Assembly (NCBI GenBank): GCA_026874595.1
Contig: CM049306.1
Location: 86,020,142 to 86,084,141 of the forward strand
Source of the DNA: Sipunculus nudus
Lineage: Eukaryota > Annelida > Sipuncula > Golfingiida > Sipunculidae
Direction of reading: 5' to 3'
DNA length: 64,000 nucleotides
Part shown: positions 47,378 through 60,560 of the stretch, one piece after another
Position numbering within the stretch: the first letter of the stretch is position 1
Layout of the letters: the number at the start of each line of letters is the position of its first letter
Position numbers and translations under genes: made by a program
Notes under the pieces: model-generated
Database searches by the model: none
What the model saw: the letters and a program-made list of their open reading frames with translations, nothing else
What the model was told of the DNA's origin: nothing

Positions 47378-49439
47378 GTACCAACTTTTTTTTGCAATAC
47401 CTGCAGATATTGGCCTGATTTTTTGTGTGTGGGCAGATAATGACCAGTTACAGATCGAGTTCATGTTTTGTCCCAGTTGACCTACTTTTGACCGTTTCAC
47501 GGTGGTCTAACATAGAAATTTTCATGACGAGTGCACATGTACGGACTTTTTTTCGCAGTGCCTGCAGATGCGGGCTCGATTTTTGGTGTGTACACAGATA
47601 ATGACTAGTTACAGATCAAGTTCTTGTTTTGTCTCAGTTGACCTACTTTTGACCATTTGACTGCTCCTGAACATAGAAAGTTTCATGAAAAATAGAAATT
47701 TTTATGACAAATACACATGTACGGACTTTTTTTCGCAGTGCCTGCAGGTATTGGCCTGATTTTTGGTGTGTGGGCAGATAATGACCAGTTACAGATCAAG
47801 TTCGCGTTTCGTCCCAGTTGACCTACTTTTGACGGTTTTACGGCTCCTTAACTTAGAAAATTTCATGAAAAATATAAATTTTCATGACAAATACACATGT
47901 ACGGACTTTTTTTTTTAAAATACCTGCAAATATTGGCCTGATTTTTTGTGTGTCGGCAGATAATGACCACTTACAGATTGAGTTTGCGTTTCGTCCCGGT
48001 TGACCTACTTTTGACTGTTTTACGGCTCCTGAAGATAGAAAATTTCATGAGAATATAAATTTTCATGACAAATACACATGTACCAACTTTTTTTTGCAAT
48101 ACCTGCAGATATTGGCCTCATTTTTGGTGTGTGGGCAGATAATGACCAGTTACAGATCGAGTTCATGTTTTGTCCCAGTTGACCTACTTTTGACCGTTTC
48201 ACGGTGGTCTAACATAGAAATTTTCATGACAAGTGCACATGTACGGACTTTTTTCGCAATGCCTGCAGATACGGGCTTGATTTTTGGTGTGTACGCAGAT
48301 AATGACCAGTTACAGATCAAGTTCTTGTTTTGTCTCAGTTGACCTACTTTTGACCATTTGACTGCTTCTGAACATAGAAAGTTTCATGAAAAATAGAAAT
48401 TTTCATAACAAATGCATATGTACCAACTTTTTTTCCTCAATGCCTGCAGATACCACCCTGATTTTTTATGTGTGGGCAGATAATGACCAGTTACAGATCA
48501 AGTTCGCGTTTCGTCCCAGTTGACCTACTTTTGACGGTTTTACGGCTCCTTAACTTAGAAAATTTCATGAAAAATATAAATTTTCATGACAAATACACAT
48601 GTACGGACTTATTTTCGCAATGCCTGCAGATATTGGCCTGATTTTTGGTTTGTGGGCAGATAATGACCACTTACAGATCGAGTTCGCGTTTCCTCCCCGT
48701 TGACCTACTTTTGACCATTTTACGGCTCCTAAATTAGAAAATTTCATGAAAAATAGAAAGTTTCTTGACAAATATACATGTACGGACTTTTTTTTAAAAA
48801 TACCTGCAAATATTGGCCTGATTTTTTGTGTGTGGGCAGATAATGACCACTTACAGATTGAGTTCGCGTTTCGTCCCGGTTGACATAATTTTGACCATTT
48901 TACGGCTCCTGAAGATAGAAAATTTCATGAGAATATAAATTTTCATGACAAATATACATGTACGGACTTTTTTTCGCAATGCCTGCAGATATTGGCCTGA
49001 TTTTTGGTGTGTCGGCAGATAATGACCAGTTACAGATCAAGTTCGCGTTTCATCCCAGTTGACCTACTTTTGACTGTTTTACGGCTCCTGAAGATAGAAA
49101 ATTTCATGAGAATATAAATTTTCATGACAAATACACATGTACGGACTTATTTTCGCAATGCCTGCAGATATTGGCCTGATTTTTGGTGTGTCGGGAGATA
49201 ATGACCAGTTACAGATCAAGTTCGCGTTTTATCCCAGTTGACCTACTTTTGACTGTTTTACGGCTCCTGAAGATAGAAAATTTCATGAGAATATAAATTT
49301 TCATGACAAATACACATGTACGGACTTTTTTTTAAAAATACCTGCAAATATTGGCCTGATTTTTTGTGTGTGGGCAGATAATGACCACTTACAGATTGAG
49401 TTTGCGTTTCGTCCCGGTTGACATAATTTTGACCATTTT

Positions 49440-52400
49440 ACGACTCCTGAAGATAGAAAATTTCATGAGAATATAAATTTTCATGACAAATACACATGTA
49501 CCAACTTTTTTTTGCAATACCTGCAGATATTGGCCTCATTTTTGGTGTGTGGGCAGATAATGACCAGTTACAGATCGAGTTCATGTTTTGTCCCAGTTGA
49601 CCTACTTTTGACCGTTTCACGGTGGTCTAACATAGAAATTTTCATGACAAGTGCACATGTACGGACTTTTTTTCGCAATGCCTGCAGATACGGGCTTGAT
49701 TTTTGGTGTGTACGCAGATAATGACCAGTTACAGATCAAGTTCTTGTTTTGTCTCAGTTGACCTACTTTTGACCATTTGACTGCTCCTGAACATAGAAAG
49801 TTTCATGAAAAATAGAAATTTTCATAACAAATGCATATGTACCAACTTTTTTTCCTCAATGCCTGCAGATACCACCCTGATTTTTTATGTGTGGGCAGAT
49901 AATGACCGGTTACAGATCAAGTTCGCGTTTCGTCCCAGTTGACCTACTTTTGACGGTTTTACGGCTCCTTAACTTAGAAAATTTCATGAAAAATATAAAT
50001 TTTCATGACAAATACACATGTACGGACTTTTTTTTTTAAAATACCTGCAAATATTGGCCTGATTTTTTGTGTGTGGGCAGATAATGACCACTTACAGATT
50101 GAGTTTGCGTTTCGTCCCGGTTGACCTACTTTTGACTGTTTTACGGCTCCTGAAGATAGAAAATTTCATGAGAATATAAATTTTCATGACAAATACACAT
50201 GTACCAACTTTTTTTTGCAATACCTGCAGATATTGGCCTCATTTTTGGTGTGTGGGCAGATAATGACCAGTTACAGATCGAGTTCATGTTTTGTCCCAGT
50301 TGACCTACTTTTGACCGTTTCACGGTGGTCTAACATAGAAATTTTCATGACAAGTGCACATGTACGGACTTTTTTCGCAATGCCTGCAGATACGGGCTTG
50401 ATTTTTGGTGTGTACGCAGATAATGACCAGTTACAGATCAAGTTCTTGTTTTGTCTCAGTTGACCTACTTTTGACCATTTGACTGCTCCTGAACATAGAA
50501 AGTTTCATGAAAAATAGAAATTTTCATAACAAATGCATATGTACCAACTTTTTTTCCTCAATGCCTGCAGATACCACCCTGATTTTTTATGTGTGGGCAG
50601 ATAATGACCAGTTACAGATCAAGTTCGCGTTTCGTCCCAGTTGACCTACTTTTGACGGTTTTACGGCTCCTTAACTTAGAAAATTTCATGAAAAATATAA
50701 ATTTTCATGACAAATACACATGTACGGACTTATTTTCGCAATGCCTGCAGATATTGGCCTGATTTTTGGTTTGTGGGCAGATAATGACCACTTACAGATC
50801 GAGTTCGCGTTTCCTCCCCGTTGATCTACTTTTGACCATTTTACGGCTCCTAAACTTAGAAAATTTCATGAAAAATAGAAAGTTTCTTGACAAATATACA
50901 TGTACGGACTTTTTTTTAAAAATACCTGCAAATATTGGCCTGATTTTTTGTGTGTGGGCAGATAATGACCACTTACAGATTGAGTTCGCGTTTCGTCCCG
51001 GTTGACATACTTTTGACCATTTTACGGCTCCTGAAGATAGAAAATTTCATGAGAATATAAATTTTCATGACAAATATACATGTACGGACTTTTTTTCGCA
51101 ATGCCTGCAGATATTGGCCTGATTTTTGGTGTGTCGGCAGATAATGACCAGTTACAGATCAAGTTCGCGTTTCATCCCAGTTGACCTACTTTTGATTGTT
51201 TTACGGCTCCTGAAGATAGAAAATTTCATGAGAATATAAATTTTCATGACAAATACACATGTACGGACTTATTTTTGCAATGCCTGCAAATATTGGCCTG
51301 ATTTTTTGTGTGTGGACAGATAATGACCACTTACAGATTGAGTTTGCGTTTCGTCCCGGTTGACCTACTTTTGACTGTTTTACGGCTCCTGAAGATAGAA
51401 AATTTCATGAGAATATAAATTTTCATGACAAATACACATGTACCAACTTTTTTTTGCAATACCTGCAGATATTGGCCTCATTTTTGGTGTGTGGGCAGAT
51501 AATGACCAGTTACAGATCGAGTTCATGTTTTGTCCCAGTTGACCTACTTTTGACCGTTTCACGGTGGTCTAACATAGAAATTTTCATGACGAGTGCACAT
51601 GTACGGACTTTTTTTCGCAATGCCTGCAGATACGGGCTTGATTTTTGGTGTGTACGCAGATAATGACCAGTTACAGATCAAGTTCTTGTTTTGTCTCAGT
51701 TGACCTACTTTTGACCATTTGACTGCTCCTGAACATAGAAAGTTTCATGAAAAATAGAAATTTTCATAACAAATGCATATGTACCAACTTTTTTTCCTCA
51801 ATGCCTGCAGATACCACCCTGATTTTTTATGTGTGGGCAGATAATGACCAGTTACAGATCAAGTTCGCGTTTCGTCCCAGTTGACCTACTTTTGACGGTT
51901 TTACGGCTCCTTAACTTAGAAAATTTCATGAAAAATATAAATTTTCATGACAAATACACATGTACGGACTTTTTTTTTTAAAATACCTGCAAATATTGGC
52001 CTGATTTTTTGTGTGTGGGCAGATAATGACCACTTACAGATTGAGTTTGCGTTTCGTCCCGGTTGACCTACTTTTGACTGTTTTACGGCTCCTGAAGATA
52101 GAAAATTTCATGAGAATATAAATTTTCATGACAAATACACATGTACCAACTTTTTTTTGCAATACCTGCAGATATTGGCCTCATTTTTGGTGTGTGGGCA
52201 GATAATGACCAGTTACAGATCGAGTTCATGTTTTGTCCCAGTTGACCTACTTTTGACCGTTTCACGGTGGTCTAACATAGAAATTTTCATGACAAGTGCA
52301 CATGTACGGACTTTTTTCGCAATGCCTGCAGATACGGGCTTGATTTTTGGTGTGTACGCAGATAATGACCAGTTACAGATCAAGTTCTTGTTTTGTCTCA

Positions 52401-53903
52401 GTTGACCTACTTTTGACCATTTGACTGCTCCTGAACATAGAAAGTTTCATGAAAAATAGAAATTTTCATAACAAATGCATATGTACCAACTTTTTTTCCT
52501 CAATGCCTGCAGATACCACCCTGATTTTTTATGTGTGGGCAGATAATGACCAGTTACAGATCAAGTTCGCGTTTCGTCCCAGTTGACCTACTTTTGACGG
52601 TTTTACGGCTCCTTAACTTAGAAAATTTCATGAAAAATATAAATTTTCATGACAAATACACATGTACGGACTTATTTTCGCAATGCCTGCAGATATTGGC
52701 CTGATTTTTGGTTTGTGGGCAGATAATGACCACTTACAGATCGAGTTCGCGTTTCCTCCCCGTTGATCTACTTTTGACCATTTTACGGCTCCTAAACTTA
52801 GAAAATTTCATGAAAAATAGAAAGTTTCTTGACAAATATACATGTACGGACTTTTTTTTAAAAATACCTGCAAATATTGGCCTGATTTTTTGTGTGTGGG
52901 CAGATAATGACCACTTACAGATTGAGTTCGCGTTTCGTCCCGGTTGACATACTTTTGACCATTTTACGGCTCCTGAAGATAGAAAATTTCATGAGAATAT
53001 AAATTTTCATGACAAATATACATGTACGGACTTTTTTTCGCAATGCCTGCAGATATTGGCCTGATTTTTGGTGTGTCGGCAGATAATGACCAGTTACAGA
53101 TCAAGTTCGCGTTTCATCCCAGTTGACCTACTTTTGATTGTTTTACGGCTCCTGAAGATAGAAAATTTCATGAGAATATAAATTTTCATGACAAATACAC
53201 ATGTACGGACTTATTTTTGCAATGCCTGCAAATATTGGCCTGATTTTTTGTGTGTGGACAGATAATGACCACTTACAGATTGAGTTTGCGTTTCGTCCCG
53301 GTTGACCTACTTTTGACTGTTTTACGGCTCCTGAAGATAGAAAATTTCATGAGAATATAAATTTTCATGACAAATACACATGTACCAACTTTTTTTTGCA
53401 ATACCTGCAGATATTGGCCTCATTTTTGGTGTGTGGGCAGATAATGACCAGTTACAGATCGAGTTCATGTTTTGTCCCAGTTGACCTACTTTTGACCGTT
53501 TCACGGTGGTCTAACATAGAAATTTTCATGACAAGTGCACATGTACGGACTTTTTTTCGCAATGCCTGCAGATACGGGCTTGATTTTTGGTGTGTACGCA
53601 GATAATGACCAGTTACAGATCAAGTTCTTGTTTTGTCTCAGTTGACCTACTTTTGACCATTTGACTGCTCCTGAACATAGAAAGTTTCATGAAAAATAGA
53701 AATTTTCATAACAAATGCATATGTACCAACTTTTTTTCCTCAATGCCTGCAGATACCACCCTGATTTTTTATGTGTGGGCAGATAATGACCAGTTACAGA
53801 TCAAGTTCGCGTTTCGTCCCAGTTGACCTACTTTTGACGGTTTTACGGCTCCTTAACTTAGAAAATTTCATGAAAAATATAAATTTTCATGACAAATACA
53901 CAT
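49440..53903 (+). repeat. Higher-order repeat, 1942 bp (11 monomers)
   Basis: TACCAAC units at 49498, 50201, 51440, 52143 and 53382 alternate in spacing 703, 1239, 703, 1239, so the pattern repeats every 1942 bp as a 4-monomer plus a 7-monomer block. Copies at this offset are nearly identical. For example, 49651 and 51593 differ by one base in about 40. The register breaks after 53903, where the next monomer is of a different subtype. Confidence 0.85.
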
Positions 53904-53947
53904 GTACGGACTTATTTTCGCAATGCCTGCAGATATTGGCCTGATTT

Positions 53948-55606
53948 TTGGTTTGTGGGCAGATAATGACCACTTACAGATCGAGTTCGCGTTTCCTCCC
54001 CGTTGACCTACTTTTGACCATTTTACGGCTCCTAAACTTAGAAAATTTCATGAAAAATAGAAAGTTTCTTGACAAATATACATGTACGGACTTTTTTTTT
54101 AAAATACCTGCAAATATTGGCCTGATTTTTTGTGTGTGGGCAGATAATGACAACTTACAGATTGAGTTCGCGTTTCGTCCCGGTTGACATACTTTTGACC
54201 ATTTTACGGCTCCTGAAGATAGAAAATGTCATGAGAATATAAATTTTCATGACAAATATACATGTACGGACTTTTTTTTCGCAATGCCTGCAAATATTGG
54301 CCTGATTTTTTGTGTGTGGGCAGATAATGACCACTTACAGATTGAGTTCGCGTTTCGTCCCGGTTGACATACTTTTGACCATTTTACGGCTCCTGAAGAT
54401 AGAAAATTTCATGAGAATATAAATTTTCATGACAAATATACATGTACGGACTTTTTTTCGCAATGCCTGCAGATATTGGCCTGATTTTTTATGTGTCGGC
54501 AGATAATGACCACTTACAGATCAAGTTCGCGTTTCATCCCAGTTGACCTACTTTTGACTGTTTTACGGCTCCTGAAGATAGAAAATTTCATGAGAATATA
54601 AATTTTCATGACAAATACACATGTACGGACTTATTTTCGCAATGCCTGCAAATATTGGCCTGATTTTTTGTGTGTGGGCAGATAATGACCACTTACAGAT
54701 TGAGTTTGCGTTTCGTCCCGGTTGACCTACTTTTGACTGTTTTACGGCTCCTGAAGATAGAAAATTTCATGAGAATATAAATTTTCATGACAAATACACA
54801 TGTACCAACTTTTTTTGCAATACCTGCAGATATTGGCCTCATTTTTGGTGTGTGGGCAGATAATGACCAGTTACAGATCGAGTTCATGTTTTGTCCCAGT
54901 TGACCTACTTTTGACCGTTTCACGGTGGTTTAGCATAGAAATTTTCATGACAAGTGCACATGTACGGACTTTTTTTTGCAATGCCTGCAGATACGGGCTT
55001 GATTTTTGGTGTGTACGCAGATAATGACCAGTTACAGATCAAGTTCTTGTTTTGTCTCAGTTGACCTACTTTTGAACATTTGACTGCTCCTGAACATAGA
55101 AAGTTTCATGAAAAATAGAAATTTTCATAACAAATGCATATGTACCAACTTTTTTTCCTCAATGCCTGCAGATACCACCCTGATTTTTTATGTGTGGGCA
55201 GATAATGACCAGTTACAGATCAAGTTCGCGTTTCGTCCCAGTTGACCTACTTTTGACGGTTTTACGGCTCCTTAACTTAGAAAATTTCATGAAAAATATA
55301 AATTTTCATGACAAATACACATGTACGGACTTATTTTCGCAATGCCTGCAGATATTGGCCTGATTTTTGGTTTGTGGGCAGATAATGACCACTTACAGAT
55401 CGAGTTCGCGTTTCCTCCCCGTTGACCTACTTTTGACCATTTTACGGCTCCTAAACTTAGAAAATTTCATGAAAAATAGAAAGTTTCTTGACAAATATAC
55501 ATGTACGGACTTTTTTTTAAAAATACCTGCAAATATTGGCCTGATTTTTTGTGTGTGGGCAGATAATGACCACTTACAGATTGAGTTCGCGTTTCGTCCC
55601 GGTTGA
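53948..55606 (+). repeat. Block duplicated 5677 bp downstream
   Basis: The order of monomer subtypes here recurs at 59625-61283, an offset of 5677 bp (about 32 monomers). Matching landmarks are 53948/59625, 54693/60370, 54800/60477 and 55367/61044. Single-base differences exist, such as GACAACTTAC versus GACCACTTAC near 54150. Confidence 0.75.
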
Positions 55607-56389
55607 CATACTTTTGACCATTTTACGGCTCCTGAAGATAGAAAATTTCATGAGAATATAAATTTTCATGACAAATATACATGTACGGTTTTTTTTTCGC
55701 AATGCCTGCAGATATTGGCCTGATTTTTGGTGTGTCGGCAGATAATGACCAGTTACAGATCAAGTTTGCGTTTCGTCCCGGTTGACCTACTTTTGACTGT
55801 TTTACGGCTCCTGAAGATAGAAAATTTCATGAGAATATAAATTTTGATGACAAATACACATGTACCAACTTTTTTTGCAATACCTGCAGATATTGGCCTC
55901 ATTTTTGGTGTGTGGGCAGATAATGACCAGTTACAGATCGAGTTCATGTTTTGTCCCAGTTGACCTACTTTTGACCGTTTCACGGTGGTCTAACATAGAA
56001 ATTTTCATGACAAGTGCACATGTACGGACTTTTTTTCGCAATGCCTGCAGATACGGGCTTGATTTTTGGTGTGTACGCAGAAAATGACCAGTTACAGATC
56101 AAGTTCTTGTTTTGTCTCAGTTGACCTACTTTTGACCATTTGACTGCTCCTGAACATAGAAAGTTTCATGAAAAATAGAAATTTTCATAACAAATGCATA
56201 TGTACCAACTTTTTTTCCTCAATGCCTGCAGATACCACCCTGATTTTTTATGTGTGGGCAGATAATGACCAGTTACAGATCAAGTTCGCGTTTCGTCCCA
56301 GTTGACCTACTTTTGACGGTTTTACGGCTCCTTAACTTAGAAAATTTCATGAAAAATATAAATTTTCATGACAAATACACATGTACGGA

Positions 56390-57550
56390 CTTATTTTCGC
56401 AATGCCTGCAGATATTGGCCTGATTTTTGGTGTGTCGGCAGATAATGACCAGTTACAGATCAAGTTCGCGTTTTATCCCAGTTGACCTACTTTTGACTGT
56501 TTTACGGCTCCTGAAGATAGAAAATTTCATGAGAATATAAATTTTCATGACAAATACACATGTACGGACTTATTTTCGCAATGCCTGCAAATATTGGCCT
56601 GATGTTTTGTGTGTGGGCAGATAATGACCACTTACAGATTGAGTTTGCGTTTCGTCCCGGTTGACCTACTTTTGACTGTTTTACGGCTCCTGAAGATAGA
56701 AAATTTCATGAGAATAAAAATTTTCATGACAAATACACATGTACCAACTTTTTTTTGCAATACCTGCAGATATTGGCCTCATTTTTGGTGTGTGGGCAGA
56801 TAATGACCAGTTACAGATCGAGTTCGCGTTTCGTCCCGGTTGACATACTTTTGACCATTTTACGGCTCCTGAAGATAGAAAATTTCATGAGAATATAAAT
56901 TTTCATGACAAATACACATGTACGGACTTATTTTCGCAATGCCTGCAAATATTGGCCTGATTTTTTGTGTTTGGGCAGATAATGACCACTTACAGATTGA
57001 GTTTGCGTTTCGTCCCGGTTGACCTACTTTTGACTGTTTTACGGCTCCTGAAGATAGAAAATTTCATGAGAATATATATTTTCATGACAAATACACATGT
57101 ACCAACTTTTTTTTTGCAATACCTGCAGATATTGGCCTCATTTTTGGTGTGTGGGCAGATAATGACCAGTTACAGATCGAGTTCATGTTTTGTCCCAGTT
57201 GACCTACTTTTGACCGTTTCACGGTGGTCTAACATAGAAATTTTCATGACAAGTGCACATGTACGGACTTTTTTTCGCAATGCCTGCAGATACGGGCTTG
57301 ATTTTTGGTGTGTACGCAGATAATGACCAGTTACAGATCAAGTTCTTGTTTTGTCTCAGTTGACCTACTTTTGACCATTTGACTGCTCCTGAACATAGAA
57401 AGTTTCATGAAAAATAGAAATTTTCATAACAAATGCATATGTACCAACTTTTTTTCCTCAATGCCTGCAGATACCACCCTGATTTTTTATGTGTGGGCAG
57501 ATAATGACCAGTTACAGATCAAATTCGCGTTTCGTCCCAGTTGACCTACT
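56390..57550 (+). repeat. Block duplicated 1960 bp downstream
   Basis: The rare variants GTGTTTGGGCAG (56971 and 58931) and ATCAAATTCGCG (57512 and 59472) recur at an offset of 1960 bp, again about 11 monomers but with a different internal order from the 1942-bp repeat. Confidence 0.7.
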
Positions 57551-58939
57551 TTTGACGGTTTTACGGCTCCTTAACTTAGAAAATTTCATGAAAAATATAA
57601 ATTTTCATGACAAATACACATGTACGGACTTATTTTCGCAATGCCTGCAGATATTGGCCTGATTTTTGGTTTGTGGGCAGATAATGACCACTTACAGATC
57701 GAGTTCGCGTTTCCTCCCCGTTGACCTACTTTTGACCATTTTACGGCTCCTAAACTTAGAAAATTTCATGAAAAATAGAAAGTTTCTTGACAAATATACA
57801 TGTACGGACTTTTTTTTTAAAATACCTGCAAATATTGGCCTGATTTTTTGTGTGTGGGCAGATAATGACCAGTTACAGATCGAGTTCATGTTTTGTCCCG
57901 GTTGACATACTTTTGACCATTTTACGGCTCCTGAAGATAGAAAATTTCATGAGAATATAAATTTTCATGACAAGTGCACATGTACGGACTTTTTTTCGCA
58001 ATGCCTGCAGATACGGGCTTGATTTTTGGTGTGTACGCAGATAATGACCAGTTACAGATCAAGTTCTTGTTTTGTCTCAGTTGACCTACTTTTGACCATT
58101 TGACTGCTCCTGAACATAGAAAGTTTCATGAAAAATAGAAATTTTCATAACAAATGCATATGTACCAACTTTTTTTCCTCAATGCCTGCAGATACCACCC
58201 TGATTTTTTATGTGTGGGCAGATAATGACCAGTTACAGATCAAGTTCGCGTTTCGTCCCAGTTGACCTACTTTTGACGGTTTTACGGCTCCTTAACTTAG
58301 AAAATTTCATGAAAAATATAAATTTTCATGACAAATACACATGTACGGACTTATTTTCGCAATGCCTGCAGATATTGGCCTGATTTTTGGTGTGTCGGCA
58401 GATAATGACCAGTTACAGATCAAGTTCGCGTTTTATCCCAGTTGACCTACTTTTGACTGTTTTACGGCTCCTGAAGATAGAAAATTTCATGAGAATATAA
58501 ATTTTCATGACAAATACACATGTACGGACTTATTTTCGCAATGCCTGCAAATATTGGCCTGATTTTTTGTGTGTGGGCAGATAATGACCACTTACAGATT
58601 GAGTTTGCGTTTCGTCCCGGTTGACCTACTTTTGACTGTTTTACGGCTCCTGAAGATAGAAAATTTCATGAGAATATAAATTTTCATGACAAATACACAT
58701 GTACCAACTTTTTTTTGCAATACCTGCAGATATTGGCCTCATTTTTGGTGTGTGGGCAGATAATGACCAGTTACAGATCGAGTTCGCGTTTCGTCCCGGT
58801 TGACATACTTTTGACCATTTTACGGCTCCTGAAGATAGAAAATTTCATGAGAATATAAATTTTCATGACAAATACACATGTACGGACTTATTTTCGCAAT
58901 GCCTGCAAATATTGGCCTGATTTTTTGTGTTTGGGCAGA

Positions 58940-60560
58940 TAATGACCACTTACAGATTGAGTTTGCGTTTCGTCCCGGTTGACCTACTTTTGACTGTTTT
59001 ACGGCTCCTGAAGATAGAAAATTTCATGAGAATATAAATTTTCATGACAAATACACATGTACCAACTTTTTTTTGCAATACCTGCAGATATTGGCCTCAT
59101 TTTTGGTGTGTGGGCAGATAATGACCAGTTACAGATCGAGTTCATGTTTTGTCCCAGTTGACCTACTTTTGACCGTTTCACGGTGGTCTAACATAGAAAT
59201 TTTCATGACAAGTGCACATGTACGGATTTTTTTTCGCAATGCCTGCAGATACGGGCTTGATTTTTGGTGTGTACGCAGATAATGACCAGTTACAGATCAA
59301 GTTCTTGTTTTGTCTCAGTTGACCTACTTTTGACCATTTGACTGCTCCTGAACATAGAAAGTTTCATGAAAAATAGAAATTTTCATAACAAATGCATATG
59401 TACCAACTTTTTTTCCTCAATGCCTGCAGATACCACCCTGATTTTTTATGTGTGGGCAGATAATGACCAGTTACAAATCAAATTCGCGTTTCGTCCCAGT
59501 TGACCTACTTTTGACGGTTTTACGGCTCCTTAACTTAGAAAATTTCATGAAAAATATAAATTTTCATGACAAATACACATGTACGGACTTATTTTCGCAA
59601 TGCCTGCAGATATTGGCCTGATTTTTGGTTTGTGGGCAGATAATGACCACTTACAGATCGAGTTCGCGTTTCCTCCCCGTTGACCTACTTTTGACCATTT
59701 TACGGCTCCTAAACTTAGAAAATTTCATGAAAAATAGAAAGTTTCTTGACAAATATACATGTACGGACTTTTTTTTTTAAAATACCTGCAAATATTGGCC
59801 TGATTTTTTGTGTGTGGGCAGATAATGACCACTTACAGATTGAGTTCGCGTTTCGTCCCGGTTGACATACTTTTGACCATTTTACGGCTCCTGAAGATAG
59901 AAAATTTCATGAGAATATAAATTTTCATGACAAATATACATGTACGGACTTTTTTTCGCAATGCCTGCAAATATTGGCCTGATTTTTTGTGTGTGGGCAG
60001 ATAATGACCACTTACAGATTGAGTTCGCGTTTCGTCCCGGTTGACATACTTTTGACCATTTTACGGCTCCTGAAGATAGAAAATTTCATGAGAATATAAA
60101 TTTTCATGACAAATATACATGTACGGACTTTTTTTCGCAATGCCTGCAGATATTGGCCTGATTTTTGGTGTGTCGGCAGATAATGACCAGTTACAGATCA
60201 AGTTCGCGTTTCATCCCAGTTGACCTACTTTTGACTGTTTTACGGCTCCTGAAGATAGAAAATTTCATGAGAATATAAATTTTCATGACAAATACACATG
60301 TACGGACTTATTTTCGCAATGCCTGCAAATATTGGCCTGATTTTTTGTGTGTGGGCAGATAATGACCACTTACAGATTGAGTTTGCGTTTCGTCCCGGTT
60401 GACCTACTTTTGACTGTTTTACGGCTCCTGAAGATAGAAAATTTCATGAGAATATAAATTTTCATGACAAATACACATGTACCAACTTTTTTTGCAATAC
60501 CTGCAGATATTGGCCTCATTTTTGGTGTGTGGGCAGATAATGACCAGTTACAGATCGAGT
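58940..60560 (+). repeat. Block duplicated 2659 bp downstream
   Basis: Private variants TACGGATTTTTTTTCGC (59220 and 61879) and TTACAAATCAAATTCG (59471 and 62130) recur at an offset of 2659 bp (about 15 monomers), ending near 60560 and 63220. A further copy of the first part appears at 63436-64000, an offset of 4437 bp (25 monomers), so one segment is present at least three times. Confidence 0.75.
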
